Source: Nitrospirota bacterium
GTDB lineage: Bacteria > Nitrospirota > JACRHJ01
Assembly: GCA_021815285.1 (NCBI GenBank)
Contig: JAKAHE010000011.1
Span: forward strand, 1 to 18,147
DNA: 18,147 nt
Direction of reading: 5' to 3'
Shown: piece after piece, positions 8,361 through 15,428 of the stretch
How the letters are laid out: each line of letters begins with the position of its first letter
How positions within the stretch are numbered: position 1 is the stretch's first letter
Notes under the pieces: model-generated
The model's database searches: none
Seen by the model: only the letters and a program-made list of their open reading frames with translations
What the model was told of the DNA's origin: nothing
Position numbers and translations under genes: made by a program

Positions 8361-8389
8361 ATAATAAAACAAAAAAAGAGAGATTGCAA
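8361..8389 (-). promoter_or_regulatory. Sigma-70-like promoter for the secD operon
   Basis: On the minus strand TTGCAA (8384-8389) is followed after 17 bases by TATTAT (8361-8366), which matches the -10 consensus at five of six positions. The T-rich spacer suits a bendable promoter. The leader to the secD ATG would be about 40 bases and includes GGAGGTG. The region between the cbiET stop and this promoter also holds a spaced inverted repeat, CCGGCTC (8406-8412) with GAGCCGG (8451-8457), of unknown meaning. Confidence 0.6.
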
Positions 8390-8470
8390 GGGCAAAGGAA
8401 TGGGGCCGGCTCACTTGAAAGGCAGGTTATTTTTTTATTCGGCGGCGGACGAGCCGGATTCAGACTCGGA

Positions 8471-9691
8471 TTATGTCTTTATTCCGAAAATTATATTTAT
8501 AGGGTTGCCGCCGACCATAAAATGTTTTTCGGAGAGTTCTTTCGAGCGCGATACCGATGCGGTGGTTATATCGAAGGCATAATCGTAATCCTTCATGAAC
8601 TGGAGCACTTCGGCAAAATTTTCCAGGGTTACGACGTTCGCCACAAGTCTTTTCCCGGCCTTCAGCCTCTCATCCACATAGTGGAGTATCTCGGTAAGCT
8701 GGCCGCTGCTCCCTCCGATGAATACGACGTCCGGATCCGGCAGGTTTACAAGAGCCTCCGGCGCGTCCCCGGATACCGGCTCTACGCCGGACGCCTGGAA
8801 GCGCGCAATATTCTTCTTCAGGTATACAAGCTGTTTCGGGTCTTTCTCCACGGCGAACACCTTCCCGGGAAGGACGAACGGTTCCGCCTCGATGGATACA
8901 GAGCCGCTTCCGGCGCCGATGTCCCACATGATGTTGCCCCTGTCCGGCCTGAGCTTTGACAGCGCTATTGCCCGAACCTCCGCCTTGGTTATCATGCCCT
9001 CGCGGTGCGCGAATTGAAAATCCGGTATGCCGAGCGTCTTCGAATAAAGCCTCTCGCCGTTCTCCTCGGTGCGCTCTTTCTTTATTATCATCACATTCAT
9101 CGGGGAGAACCTCTTCTGTGCCGTATCCGGGAGGCTGCCCTCGAAAAGGCTCGCGTTCTCAAGCCCCAGGTTTTCGCAAACGTATACCTTTCTCTCCTGG
9201 ATGCCGTTTTTTATGAGATGGGCCGCAACCCTGTCCGGGCTGTTTTTGTCGTCAGTGAAGACGCCGACCTTGTCGCGCATGAAGGCGGCCTTTACAACAT
9301 CGTCCAGATTCCTGCCGCCATGCACGCTTATTATTTCAGCGTTCTCCCAGGTCTCCCTGGCGAGCGCGAAAGCCCACTGCATGGAACTCACGGCTGGCGT
9401 TATGACGAGGTCTTCCCTTGAAAAGTTTTTAAGGAGGTAGCCTGTGATTCCGTAAAGATTCGGGTCTCCGGAGGCAAGGACGACTACGTCCTGCTTCTTC
9501 CTCTTCTTTATTACGTCAACTACCTTGAAGAGGTCCGCCTTCAGGGAAAATTTCCTGGAATCAGGAATATCCGGCAGCTGTTTCAAGTGCCGCTCGCTCC
9601 CTATTACAAGTTTGGCGTCATCGATTTTCCTGAGTGAATTTTCCGACAGTCCCCTTACGCCATCGATCCCTACGCCTATGACATTTATCAT
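8471..9691 (-). CDS. cbiET: Fused cobalt-precorrin-7 C5-methyltransferase / cobalt-precorrin-6B C15-methyltransferase (CbiE-CbiT)
   Basis: A bifunctional corrin-ring enzyme of the cobalamin pathway, comparable to CobL. It methylates C5 and C15 and decarboxylates the C12 acetate. Residues 1 to about 205 are the CbiE-type tetrapyrrole methylase, with MINVIGVGIDGV at the N-terminus, GSERHL (31-36) and ASGDPNLYG (73-81). Residues about 225-406 are the CbiT Rossmann methyltransferase, with MITKAEVRAIALSKL (233-247) and the SAM loop WDIGAGSGSVSIE (256-268). The frame is open from 9724, but the ATG at 9691 overlaps the cbiD stop as ATGA and has GAGGGG eight bases upstream; this start gives 406 residues and the normal CbiE N-terminus. 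It is coupled to cbiD. Confidence 0.95.
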   Translation of the reverse strand: MINVIGVGIDGVRGLSENSLRKIDDAKLVIGSERHLKQLPDIPDSRKFSLKADLFKVVDVIKKRKKQDVVVLASGDPNLYGITGYLLKNFSREDLVITPAVSSMQWAFALARETWENAEIISVHGGRNLDDVVKAAFMRDKVGVFTDDKNSPDRVAAHLIKNGIQERKVYVCENLGLENASLFEGSLPDTAQKRFSPMNVMIIKKERTEENGERLYSKTLGIPDFQFAHREGMITKAEVRAIALSKLRPDRGNIMWDIGAGSGSVSIEAEPFVLPGKVFAVEKDPKQLVYLKKNIARFQASGVEPVSGDAPEALVNLPDPDVVFIGGSSGQLTEILHYVDERLKAGKRLVANVVTLENFAEVLQFMKDYDYAFDITTASVSRSKELSEKHFMVGGNPINIIFGIKT

Positions 9692-10794
9692 ACGGGCTTC
9701 CCCTCGTAGTCTACCATCAGACACTCAAAATCTATCTTGCCGCCGAGTATTTCCCTTGCGGTATTTCCTACCATCTCCCTTATGCGCTCAAAAAGTTCCT
9801 TGCCGCCGCCAGTCTTGTGCAGGCCGAGAAAAACCTCTCTTGCGGTATTCGCAGTCAGTATCTGTTCGACCTTCTTTTTCTGAAAACCGAGTTCCGAGGC
9901 CATATCGGCCAGGAAACCGAGTTCAAGCGATGAATCCTTGACATGCGTCCTTGTCGCGCCCATGGCGATCTTCACAAGCTTGCCGAACTGGCCGGCTATG
10001 GTGACTTTCGTGAAGCCGCGCTTCTTTGCTTCCGCAAGCGAAAAACCTACGTGATCTCCCATCTGCACAAAGGCCTCTTCCGGAAGTTTCAGGAGGTTCA
10101 TTGCGGCGGCCTCGCTCGTCCTGCCGGGAGTGAGCACGACGTGGCTTACGCCGCAGGCCCTCGCCACGCTCATCGAAGCGATTACGGTGTCCGTCCACGC
10201 CCTTGTCGAAATCGGCTCAACAATGCCGGTCGTTCCGAGTATGGAAATGCCGCCGATTACTCCAAGCCTCTGGTTCAGGGTCTTTTTGGCAAGCTCTTCC
10301 CCGCGCGGGACGAAAATCGTCGCCTCAAGGCCAAGAGGGCAATCGGTATCCCGGAGCGCCTTTGCAAGCTCGTCCTTTATCATCTTCATTGGAATCGGGT
10401 TTATTGCAGGCTGGCCTACGGGCACTGCAAGACCGGGTTTTGTAACCGTTCCTATGCCCTGCCCCCCTTTTACGATTACACCAAATCCCTTGGTATAAAA
10501 CCTGACCTCGCAGCAAACTTCCGCGCCGCCGGTGATGTCCGGATCGTCTCCGGCGTCTTTAATGACGCAGGCAATGGCGGTATCGTTTTCGTATTTGAAG
10601 CGATGGACCCTGAAATCGGCCATCTGGCCGCCAGGCAGAGTTATATCCACCGTCTCCAGGCCCTGCTCGTTTATCAACACATATGCGGCGGCCTTGGCCG
10701 CCGCTGCTGCGCATGAACCGGTTGTAAAACCGCGTCTTAGCTCAGTATCCTCCTTCTTCCTCGGCGCCGTTTTTTCCCGGGGCGATGTCATCAT
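9688..10794 (-). CDS. cbiD: Cobalt-precorrin-5B (C1)-methyltransferase CbiD
   Basis: A 368-residue SAM-dependent C1 methyltransferase of the anaerobic (early cobalt insertion) cobalamin route. Recognisable parts are RRGFTTGSCAAAAAKAA (20-36), the family's N-terminal signature, KGGQGIGTVTKPGLAVPVG, and the later GGISILGTTGIVEPIS and AGQFGKLVKIAMG. Together with CbiE-CbiT it points to the anaerobic pathway; the rest of that pathway is not in this window. The ATG at 10794 lies inside yacG, giving a 53-base overlap, and has AAGGAG at 10804-10809, nine bases upstream. No later start codon fits before the conserved signature, so the overlap looks real. Confidence 0.96.
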   Translation of the reverse strand: MMTSPREKTAPRKKEDTELRRGFTTGSCAAAAAKAAAYVLINEQGLETVDITLPGGQMADFRVHRFKYENDTAIACVIKDAGDDPDITGGAEVCCEVRFYTKGFGVIVKGGQGIGTVTKPGLAVPVGQPAINPIPMKMIKDELAKALRDTDCPLGLEATIFVPRGEELAKKTLNQRLGVIGGISILGTTGIVEPISTRAWTDTVIASMSVARACGVSHVVLTPGRTSEAAAMNLLKLPEEAFVQMGDHVGFSLAEAKKRGFTKVTIAGQFGKLVKIAMGATRTHVKDSSLELGFLADMASELGFQKKKVEQILTANTAREVFLGLHKTGGGKELFERIREMVGNTAREILGGKIDFECLMVDYEGKPV

Positions 10795-10930
10795 CGTTGT
10801 CGTCTCCTTCTATCCTGTAACCTTCCTCAGCCCAGGTACCCAAATCTATCAGATTGCAACGCTCGCTGCAGAAGGGGCGATAGGGATTTCCTTCCCATTC
10901 CACGGGTTTCTTGCAGATCGGGCAGAGCAA
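10742..10930 (-). CDS. yacG: YacG-type small zinc protein (DNA gyrase inhibitor family)
   Basis: A 62-residue protein. Cys3, Cys6, Cys21 and Cys25 form the zinc site, within LCPICKKPVEW and RPFCSERCNLIDLGTWAEE, which match the YacG consensus closely. In E. coli YacG binds and inhibits gyrase; that role in this organism is inference. The C-terminal tail is acidic (EGDDNDDD), as in many YacG proteins. The start is TTG at 10930, with GTGAGG about seven bases upstream and an in-frame TGA four codons above, so no longer form is possible. It is the first gene of the yacG-cbiD-cbiET unit; its link to cobalamin genes is probably positional only. Confidence 0.9.
   Translation of the reverse strand: MLCPICKKPVEWEGNPYRPFCSERCNLIDLGTWAEEGYRIEGDDNDDDIAPGKNGAEEEGGY
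10804..10809 (-). promoter_or_regulatory. Ribosome binding site of cbiD, inside yacG
   Basis: AAGGAG nine bases before the cbiD ATG lies within the yacG coding sequence. It supports the 10794 start and therefore the 53-base gene overlap. Confidence 0.7.
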
Positions 10931-10983
10931 ATAAGCGCCTCACTCTTCAATACGGCAAAATACTGCCGAGAGCATGATATATA

Positions 10984-11013
10984 AAATTAATCAGGGTTTG
11001 AAGTAATTGTCAA
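10984..11013 (-). promoter_or_regulatory. Promoter candidate for yacG-cbiD-cbiET
   Basis: A perfect TTGACA (11008-11013) on the minus strand is followed after 18 bases by TAATTT (10984-10989), a weak -10. It lies between the terminator of the zinc-ribbon gene and yacG, where a promoter is needed. A short hairpin, CGGCA with TGCCG, occurs in the presumed leader near 10953-10968. Confidence 0.4.
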
Positions 11014-11038
11014 TGTAAAAACGAACACGGCAAAAGAT

Positions 11039-11097
11039 AAAGCGGCGTAAGCAACCGCTTTGAATAAAAAAGGGCCGGCCTCGAGCCGACCCTTTCG
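11039..11097 (-). terminator. Tandem hairpins ending the zinc-ribbon gene
   Basis: The first hairpin met on the minus strand pairs 11085-11095 with 11069-11079 (ten pairs, one C/A mismatch, five-base loop) and is followed by a run of six T and then ATT. A second one, AAAGCGG (11039-11045) with CCGCTTT (11055-11061), lies 23 bases further on and lacks a good T-run. The first is a strong intrinsic terminator for the gene at 11121-11267. Confidence 0.85.
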
Positions 11098-11120
11098 ATA
11101 TTTTAGCGTAACCGGTAAAT

Positions 11121-11267
11121 TCAGAACGAACCTGCTTTCTGCCTGTTCTGGACTATAGTCTTGTCCACTATACTTCCGCAGTTAAGACATTTCCAGCCGT
11201 AGAAGGTGATAAAATAATCGGCAAACCTCTGCGAAACCATCAATCCGCCACATTTTGGACATTTCAT
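11121..11267 (-). CDS. Small zinc-ribbon protein, 48 residues
   Basis: A short gene that is easily missed. The ATG at 11267 is preceded at six bases by a strong AAGGGAGGG ribosome binding site, and the frame ends in TGA at 11121. The product starts MKCPKCGGLMVSQRFADYF and has a second pair in YGWKCLNCGSIVD, so Cys3/Cys6 and Cys27/Cys30 form a rubredoxin-like zinc ribbon. It ends KTIVQNRQKAGSF. Small proteins of this shape, with a Trp-x-Cys-x-x-Cys-Gly second knuckle and a C-terminal NRQ, occur as unnamed proteins in Nitrospirota and related groups, as I recall. Function is unknown; nucleic-acid or protein binding is a guess. It has its own terminator just downstream. Confidence 0.85.
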   Translation of the reverse strand: MKCPKCGGLMVSQRFADYFITFYGWKCLNCGSIVDKTIVQNRQKAGSF

Positions 11268-11549
11268 AATAGACCCTCCCTTTCTATCATTTATTGCTTA
11301 TTGCGGTAAATTCCGCCCCATCCAAATCAATTATAGTAATCACCGGCACTCGTCATTATTTAATAGCAAGCGCCGTGCCAGATTGGCGCCAAATAAAATT
11401 ACATAAATCAAATCAATAGGTTACACAGGGAAAACAAGGCGGCATGGCAATGGATGAGCCCATAAAACGTCATTATTTTGACATCGAAATCATACCTGAT
11501 ATTAACTTTTTTTCTTAATTTCGTTTGATTCTAATGAGTTTAGCGATAG
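11268..11549. other. Intergenic stretch without a recognised gene
   Basis: This AT-rich gap separates the zinc-ribbon gene from the BPL_N gene. It holds a TATAAT candidate, a perfect 10-base palindrome TTGGCGCCAA at 11383-11392, and a weak AT-only inverted repeat near 11502-11520. A 24-codon plus-strand frame (11444-11518) is too short to support as a gene. No clear terminator for the BPL_N gene was found. Confidence 0.5.
11330..11335 (-). promoter_or_regulatory. -10 element candidate for the zinc-ribbon gene
   Basis: A perfect TATAAT on the minus strand lies 62 bases upstream of the ATG at 11267. No convincing -35 is found at 16-18 bases, so it would need an activator or be fortuitous. Confidence 0.35.
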
Positions 11550-12800
11550 TCAAAATTTTGGCGGGGCATCTGTCATTCCGCATAATACTCCGTCGAGGGA
11601 TTGCAGAAGCTTTTTAAATTCTCCGCCCCACCTCATGGACGAAGAGAAAAGCCTCTCCCTCATAATATTCACCTCCGGGTCATCAGACTTTATTGCGCTC
11701 ATGGCGCCGTCGGTTAAGGCGCACCTCTCAAGCATAAGCAGTATCCTGGCCTCGGCAAAAAATCCAAGCGCGGCTTCATGCGTATCCATTATCTTCCGGT
11801 TGATTTCCGCATCCCGCGCCGTATGGCCCGCTTTTACAAGACTCCATATCTCGCTAACCATTTCATAAAGCGCAGAATATTCGACGCCCCGGACTCCGCG
11901 CCGCCACTGGAGCACCCATTTATTCCGCCAGTACCACAGGAAATTTCTTTCGCCGAATGCTATAACATCGCTTGCCGCCGCCATCATCTCGCGGGCCGCA
12001 TTCACTCCCTCGGCTGATATTTTATAGCGTTTTCTATCCCCCGGTTTTGGCAGCCCGTTTCTCGACTTCCGCCTGGCCGGCCTGAGATGTTCGAGGACAT
12101 TAAATAGCGCAAGATTGCCCTTCCGGCTCCCTGGCGTCTCAAGGTGCGGGTAGCTTAAAAAAAACATTCCCTCCCCACTATGTCCTTCAATTATAGCAGG
12201 TTCCCCTTCAAGAATAGCAGGATTCAGATTAATTCCGTATTTTTTCTCCCACTTTTTCCAATCCTGCACGTCCGATGCAGGCAGGTCGGCAAGCGCGAAA
12301 TCCCGCCCCGGACGACCATATCGCGCTATTATCCTTATGTCGCTGCCGTCCATATCGAACTGCCCCGGCCACCACACATAAAACATGCGCGGAGACCTTA
12401 TCCCCCGCCAGAACGGATGCGCAGGCTTATCCGGAACAAGATTTATTTCCCCGCTGAAGGATGGTATGCGCTGCTTCGTAGGGACGCGCTTTATGTCGAT
12501 AAGCCCAATCCCTTCATGCGTATTGAGGGCAAACCCGGCCCCTCCGCAAATGCCAAGGTAACTCCCTCCAGCATGCACAAAATCCCTGATTGCCTTTTTC
12601 CCATCAGGCCCGAGCGCGGCTGACTTGTCCGATGCCCAGCCGCCCGGAACCACCAGCAAGTCGAAATATTCGAGCGCGCCTTCACGCACCTGCCCGGAAG
12701 TCAGGGTATGGACTTTCACGCCAAGTTTCCGGAGAGTTCTCAGGATAATCAGACCCCAGAGGTATGATTCGTCCCGGTATAATGCAATTTTCGGCTGCAT
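11550..12800 (-). CDS. BPL_N-domain (class I glutamine-amidotransferase-like) protein with an unrecognised helical C-terminal domain
   Basis: A 416-residue protein. Residues 1-240 look like the BPL_N/class I amidotransferase-like fold: KIALYRDESYLWG at the start, FDLLVVPGGWASD (46-58), and the nucleophile elbow YLGICGGAGFA (81-91) with Cys85. SYPHLET (216-222) supplies His219 and Glu221 in the His-x-Glu arrangement of amidotransferases, so a Cys-His-Glu triad appears complete. A basic linker (241-260) leads to about 155 residues predicted to be mainly helical and rich in Trp and Arg (FLWYWRNKWVLQWRRGVRG, 287-305), which I do not recognise. No signal peptide or TM is seen. The substrate is unknown. 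It appears monocistronic, flanked by intergenic DNA on both sides. Confidence 0.8.
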   Translation of the reverse strand: MQPKIALYRDESYLWGLIILRTLRKLGVKVHTLTSGQVREGALEYFDLLVVPGGWASDKSAALGPDGKKAIRDFVHAGGSYLGICGGAGFALNTHEGIGLIDIKRVPTKQRIPSFSGEINLVPDKPAHPFWRGIRSPRMFYVWWPGQFDMDGSDIRIIARYGRPGRDFALADLPASDVQDWKKWEKKYGINLNPAILEGEPAIIEGHSGEGMFFLSYPHLETPGSRKGNLALFNVLEHLRPARRKSRNGLPKPGDRKRYKISAEGVNAAREMMAAASDVIAFGERNFLWYWRNKWVLQWRRGVRGVEYSALYEMVSEIWSLVKAGHTARDAEINRKIMDTHEAALGFFAEARILLMLERCALTDGAMSAIKSDDPEVNIMRERLFSSSMRWGGEFKKLLQSLDGVLCGMTDAPPKF

Positions 12801-12854
12801 AGGCTTATCCTACCGTCAGGCGCAAAAATTTTCAACAAATAATAATTTAAACCA

Positions 12855-12997
12855 TCAGGCTGCTGACAAAGTGCCAGTTGTGTCATTGCGAGGAGCCGAA
12901 GGCGACGCGGCAATCTCCGATCTTATTGATTTATTTAAAACCGGAGGTTGCTTCGCTTCGCTCGCAATGACAATCAAGGAGTTTGTCAACAGTCTGA
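12855..12997. repeat. REP/MITE-like long imperfect inverted repeat
   Basis: The inner arms are TGTCATTGCGAGGAGCCGAA (from 12881) and its near reverse complement TTCGCTTCGCTCGCAATGACA (12952-12972). This core is widespread as a dispersed intergenic palindrome in many bacterial genomes. The symmetry continues outward: TCAGGCTGCTGACAAA at 12855-12870 matches the reverse complement of TTTGTCAACAGTCTGA at 12982-12997 with two differences. The whole unit of about 143 bases would fold as one long hairpin with an AT-rich loop around 12919-12942. No open frame inside looks like a protein. It is probably a non-autonomous repeat; nothing here suggests a local function. Confidence 0.85.
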
Positions 12998-13032
12998 AAC
13001 CGTCCTGATATGCCCGGCGGGTGAAAAAAATG

Positions 13033-13060
13033 TTGATATATATATTCAATAACGTATTAT
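13033..13060 (+). promoter_or_regulatory. Promoter candidate for ubiD-ubiA-ubiX
   Basis: TTGATA (13033-13038) and TATTAT (13055-13060) are separated by 16 bases, each one mismatch from consensus. The region is strongly AT-rich. It lies between the REP-like repeat and the ubiD start, leaving a leader of about 30 bases that contains AAAGGAGG. Confidence 0.5.
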
Positions 13061-13098
13061 ATTAAGTTCCGGGTAAATGAAATTAAAGGAGGTTTCCT

Positions 13099-14568
13099 TT
13101 GGCATATAAAGACCTGCGTGAATTTATAAAAGCGCTCGAATCCCGCGGACTGCTTCGGCGGATTAAGGCGGAGGTAGACCCGTACCTTGAGATTACCGAG
13201 ATAACCGACCGTGTTTCCAAGGAAAAAGGCGCAAAGAACACCGCGCTTTTCTTCGAGAACGTGAAGGGAACAAGCATCCCTGTCCTTACCAACGCGCTTG
13301 GCTCCATGGAGCGCATGTCCCTTGCGCTGGGGGTGAATAACCTCGACGAAATAGGCTCAAAAATGCGTTCCCTGCTCGACCCTACACAGCTGTTTCCCGG
13401 CCCCGGGGCGGGGTTTATGGAGAAGCTTTCCGTCCTCCCGAAATCAAACGAGATTGCCACGTATTTCCCAAAGACCGTAAAGAAGGCCCCGTGCCAGGAA
13501 GTAATCATAACTGGCGAGCAGGTAGACTTGACGAAGTTCCCGGCGCTCACCTGCTGGCCCGGCGACGGCGGCCCGTTCGTCACGCTCCCGATGGTTGCGA
13601 CGGTTGACCCTGTTTCCGGTATCACTAACCTCGGCATGTATCGCTTGCAGGTCTTCGATAAAAACACCACGGGAATGCACTGGCACAAGCACAAGGACGG
13701 CGCGCGGCATTACGCGCATTACGAAGGCGCTGGGAAAAGGATGGAAGTCGCCGTCGCCATCGGCGCCGACCCTGCGACAATCTACGCCTCCACCGCCCCG
13801 CTTCCTCCTGCTGCGGGAGAATATCTGTTTTCGGGTTTCTTACGGCAGGAGGCGCTTGAGGTCGTGCAGTGCAAAACCGTGAACGTCCGCGTCCCGGCAC
13901 ATGCGGAGATTGTTCTGGAAGGCTACGTTGACCCCGGCGAGCGGCGCATAGAAGGCCCGTTCGGAGACCACACCGGCTACTATTCCCTGGCGGACGAATA
14001 TCCGGTTTTTCACGTCACGTGCATAACGCACAGGAAAGATTGCATCTACCCCGCGACGGTTGTCGGACGTCCGCCGCAGGAGGACGCGTACATCGGCAAG
14101 GCGACGGAGCGGATATTTCTCCCACTTCTCCAGATGATCGCCCCGGACATACTCGACATCGACCTGCCCGTCGAGGGTGTATTTCACAATAACGTCATCG
14201 TGAAGATAAAGAAATCCTTCCCAGGCCACGCGCGCAAGGTCATGCACAACATCTGGGGCGCGGGGATGATGATGCTCAGCAAGTTCATAATCGTGGTGGA
14301 CGAGGACGTGGACGTGCACGACTACTCCGAGGTCGCGTGGAAGGTGATGAACCACGTAGACCCCAGGCGCGACACGGTATTCGTGGACGGCCCGATGGAC
14401 ATGCTCGACCACGCCTGCCCAATTCCCGGCTACGGCTCAAAAATGGGCATCGACGCCACGAAGAAATGGCCCGGCGAGGGCTTCACCCGCGACTGGCCCG
14501 ACGAGATAAAGATGGACCCGGAAGTGATAAAGCGGGTGGATGAGAAGTGGAAGCAGTTGGGATTATGA
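13099..14568 (+). CDS. ubiD: UbiD family prenylated-FMN-dependent decarboxylase
   Basis: A 489-residue decarboxylase of the UbiD family, which removes the ring carboxylate of a quinone precursor using prenylated FMN supplied by UbiX. Visible landmarks are NLGMYRLQVFD (177-187), with an Arg at the expected cofactor position, WHKHKDGARH (195-204), and EGPFGDHTGYYS (285-296), which carries acidic residues of the active site. Length is normal. The start is TTG at 13099, six bases after GGAGG, which begins the protein at MAYKDLREFI. Its stop overlaps the ubiA start (ATGA). With UbiA and UbiX it forms a quinone set. In an apparent anaerobe the product is more likely menaquinone by the futalosine route (MqnL-type) than ubiquinone, but the sequence alone does not decide. 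Confidence 0.94.
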   Translation: MAYKDLREFIKALESRGLLRRIKAEVDPYLEITEITDRVSKEKGAKNTALFFENVKGTSIPVLTNALGSMERMSLALGVNNLDEIGSKMRSLLDPTQLFPGPGAGFMEKLSVLPKSNEIATYFPKTVKKAPCQEVIITGEQVDLTKFPALTCWPGDGGPFVTLPMVATVDPVSGITNLGMYRLQVFDKNTTGMHWHKHKDGARHYAHYEGAGKRMEVAVAIGADPATIYASTAPLPPAAGEYLFSGFLRQEALEVVQCKTVNVRVPAHAEIVLEGYVDPGERRIEGPFGDHTGYYSLADEYPVFHVTCITHRKDCIYPATVVGRPPQEDAYIGKATERIFLPLLQMIAPDILDIDLPVEGVFHNNVIVKIKKSFPGHARKVMHNIWGAGMMMLSKFIIVVDEDVDVHDYSEVAWKVMNHVDPRRDTVFVDGPMDMLDHACPIPGYGSKMGIDATKKWPGEGFTRDWPDEIKMDPEVIKRVDEKWKQLGL

Positions 14569-15428
14569 TAAAACGCATCAAAATAATCCTTGAGATGATA
14601 AAGTTTCCGCACACGATATTCGCGCTGCCGTTTGCGTTCACCGGCGCGGTGCTCGCGGCGGACGGGCTACCGACGTGGCGACAGATACTCTGGATACTGG
14701 TCGCGATGGTCGGCGCGCGCTCCGGCGCGATGGGTATGAACCGACTGCTGGATGCAGAGATCGACGCACGTAATCCGCGGACGAAGACACGCGCGATTCC
14801 CGCCGGACTCCTCACGAAGGCGCAGGTCGGGATATTCAGCGTCGCATCATATGCTTTGCTCGTGCTCGCAGCATATATGCTCAACCATTTATGTTTCATA
14901 CTCTCGCCGGTGGTGATAGCCGTCCTGACGTTTTACTCTCTCACGAAACGCTTCACCTGGGCGTCGCATCTATTTCTTGGCTTAGCCCTCGGTCTCGCGC
15001 CCGTCGGCGCGTGGGCGGCTATACGCGGGACGATTGAATTACCGGCTGTGATACTTGCGCTTTCCGTCCTTCTCTGGGTCGCGGGATTCGACATCCTCTA
15101 TGCACTGCAAGACCTCGACTTCGACAGAAGCGAGGGGCTCCATTCCATTCCGCGTTATCTCGGAATAAATAATTCTTTATGGGTGTCGCGCATCCTGCAC
15201 GCGCTGGCCGTGGCCGGGCTTTTCGCCATATACCGGCTGATGGGGCTTAATTACATTTATGCAATCGGCGTGCTCGCGGCGGCGGGGATGCTGATATATG
15301 AACACATGCTTATACGAGGCGGAGACTTGAAGAAACTCGACGCGGCATTCTTCAACATGAACGGCTATATCAGCGTCACGGTATTCATCTTCACCGCCGG
15401 TTCAATATTCCTGAGGTCTTATGTGTAG
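14565..15428 (+). CDS. ubiA: UbiA family polyprenyltransferase
   Basis: A 287-residue integral membrane prenyltransferase that attaches a polyprenyl chain to an aromatic quinone precursor. The two Asp-rich motifs that bind Mg-diphosphate are present: NRLLDAEID (59-67) and DLDFD (183-187), the latter followed by RSEGLHSIPRYLG. About eight hydrophobic helices fill the rest, as in the family. The frame is open from a GTG at 14547 inside ubiD, but the ATG at 14565 overlaps the ubiD stop as ATGA and gives the usual N-terminus (MIKRIKIILEMIKFPHTIFA). The 3' end overlaps ubiX by eight bases. The substrate may be 4-hydroxybenzoate (ubiquinone) or 6-hydroxynaphthoate-type (menaquinone, MqnP); neither can be excluded. 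Confidence 0.93.
   Translation: MIKRIKIILEMIKFPHTIFALPFAFTGAVLAADGLPTWRQILWILVAMVGARSGAMGMNRLLDAEIDARNPRTKTRAIPAGLLTKAQVGIFSVASYALLVLAAYMLNHLCFILSPVVIAVLTFYSLTKRFTWASHLFLGLALGLAPVGAWAAIRGTIELPAVILALSVLLWVAGFDILYALQDLDFDRSEGLHSIPRYLGINNSLWVSRILHALAVAGLFAIYRLMGLNYIYAIGVLAAAGMLIYEHMLIRGGDLKKLDAAFFNMNGYISVTVFIFTAGSIFLRSYV

Larger units (their letters stand above)
12801..13098. other. Intergenic region between the BPL_N gene and ubiD
   Basis: This stretch of 298 bases separates divergent genes. It contains the REP-like repeat, the ubiD promoter candidate and the ubiD ribosome binding site. The first 54 bases, upstream of the BPL_N ATG, are AT-rich, with no promoter I would defend. Frames that cross it are incidental to the repeat. 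Confidence 0.6.

Noticed and set aside
8406..8457. Spaced inverted repeat upstream of secD as a terminator or riboswitch
   Set aside because: The 38-base spacer, the lack of a T-run on the minus strand and the absence of a recognisable riboswitch core make both unlikely.
8345..8959. Plus-strand frames entering cbiET from the secD upstream region
   Set aside because: They run antisense into CbiT-coding sequence, and no family features are seen; the start region is better explained as the secD promoter.
9943..10716. Plus-strand frame of 257 codons opposite cbiD
   Set aside because: It is antisense to cbiD, whose signatures are clear; the reverse frame shows no domain.
11444..11518. 24-codon plus-strand frame starting MAMDEPIKRHYFD
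   Set aside because: Only a weak AAGG lies upstream, and it is too short to judge; it could be a gene remnant but nothing supports this.
12625..13049. Frames through the intergenic region near ubiD on both strands
   Set aside because: They are created by the REP-like inverted repeat, which yields similar peptides on both strands.
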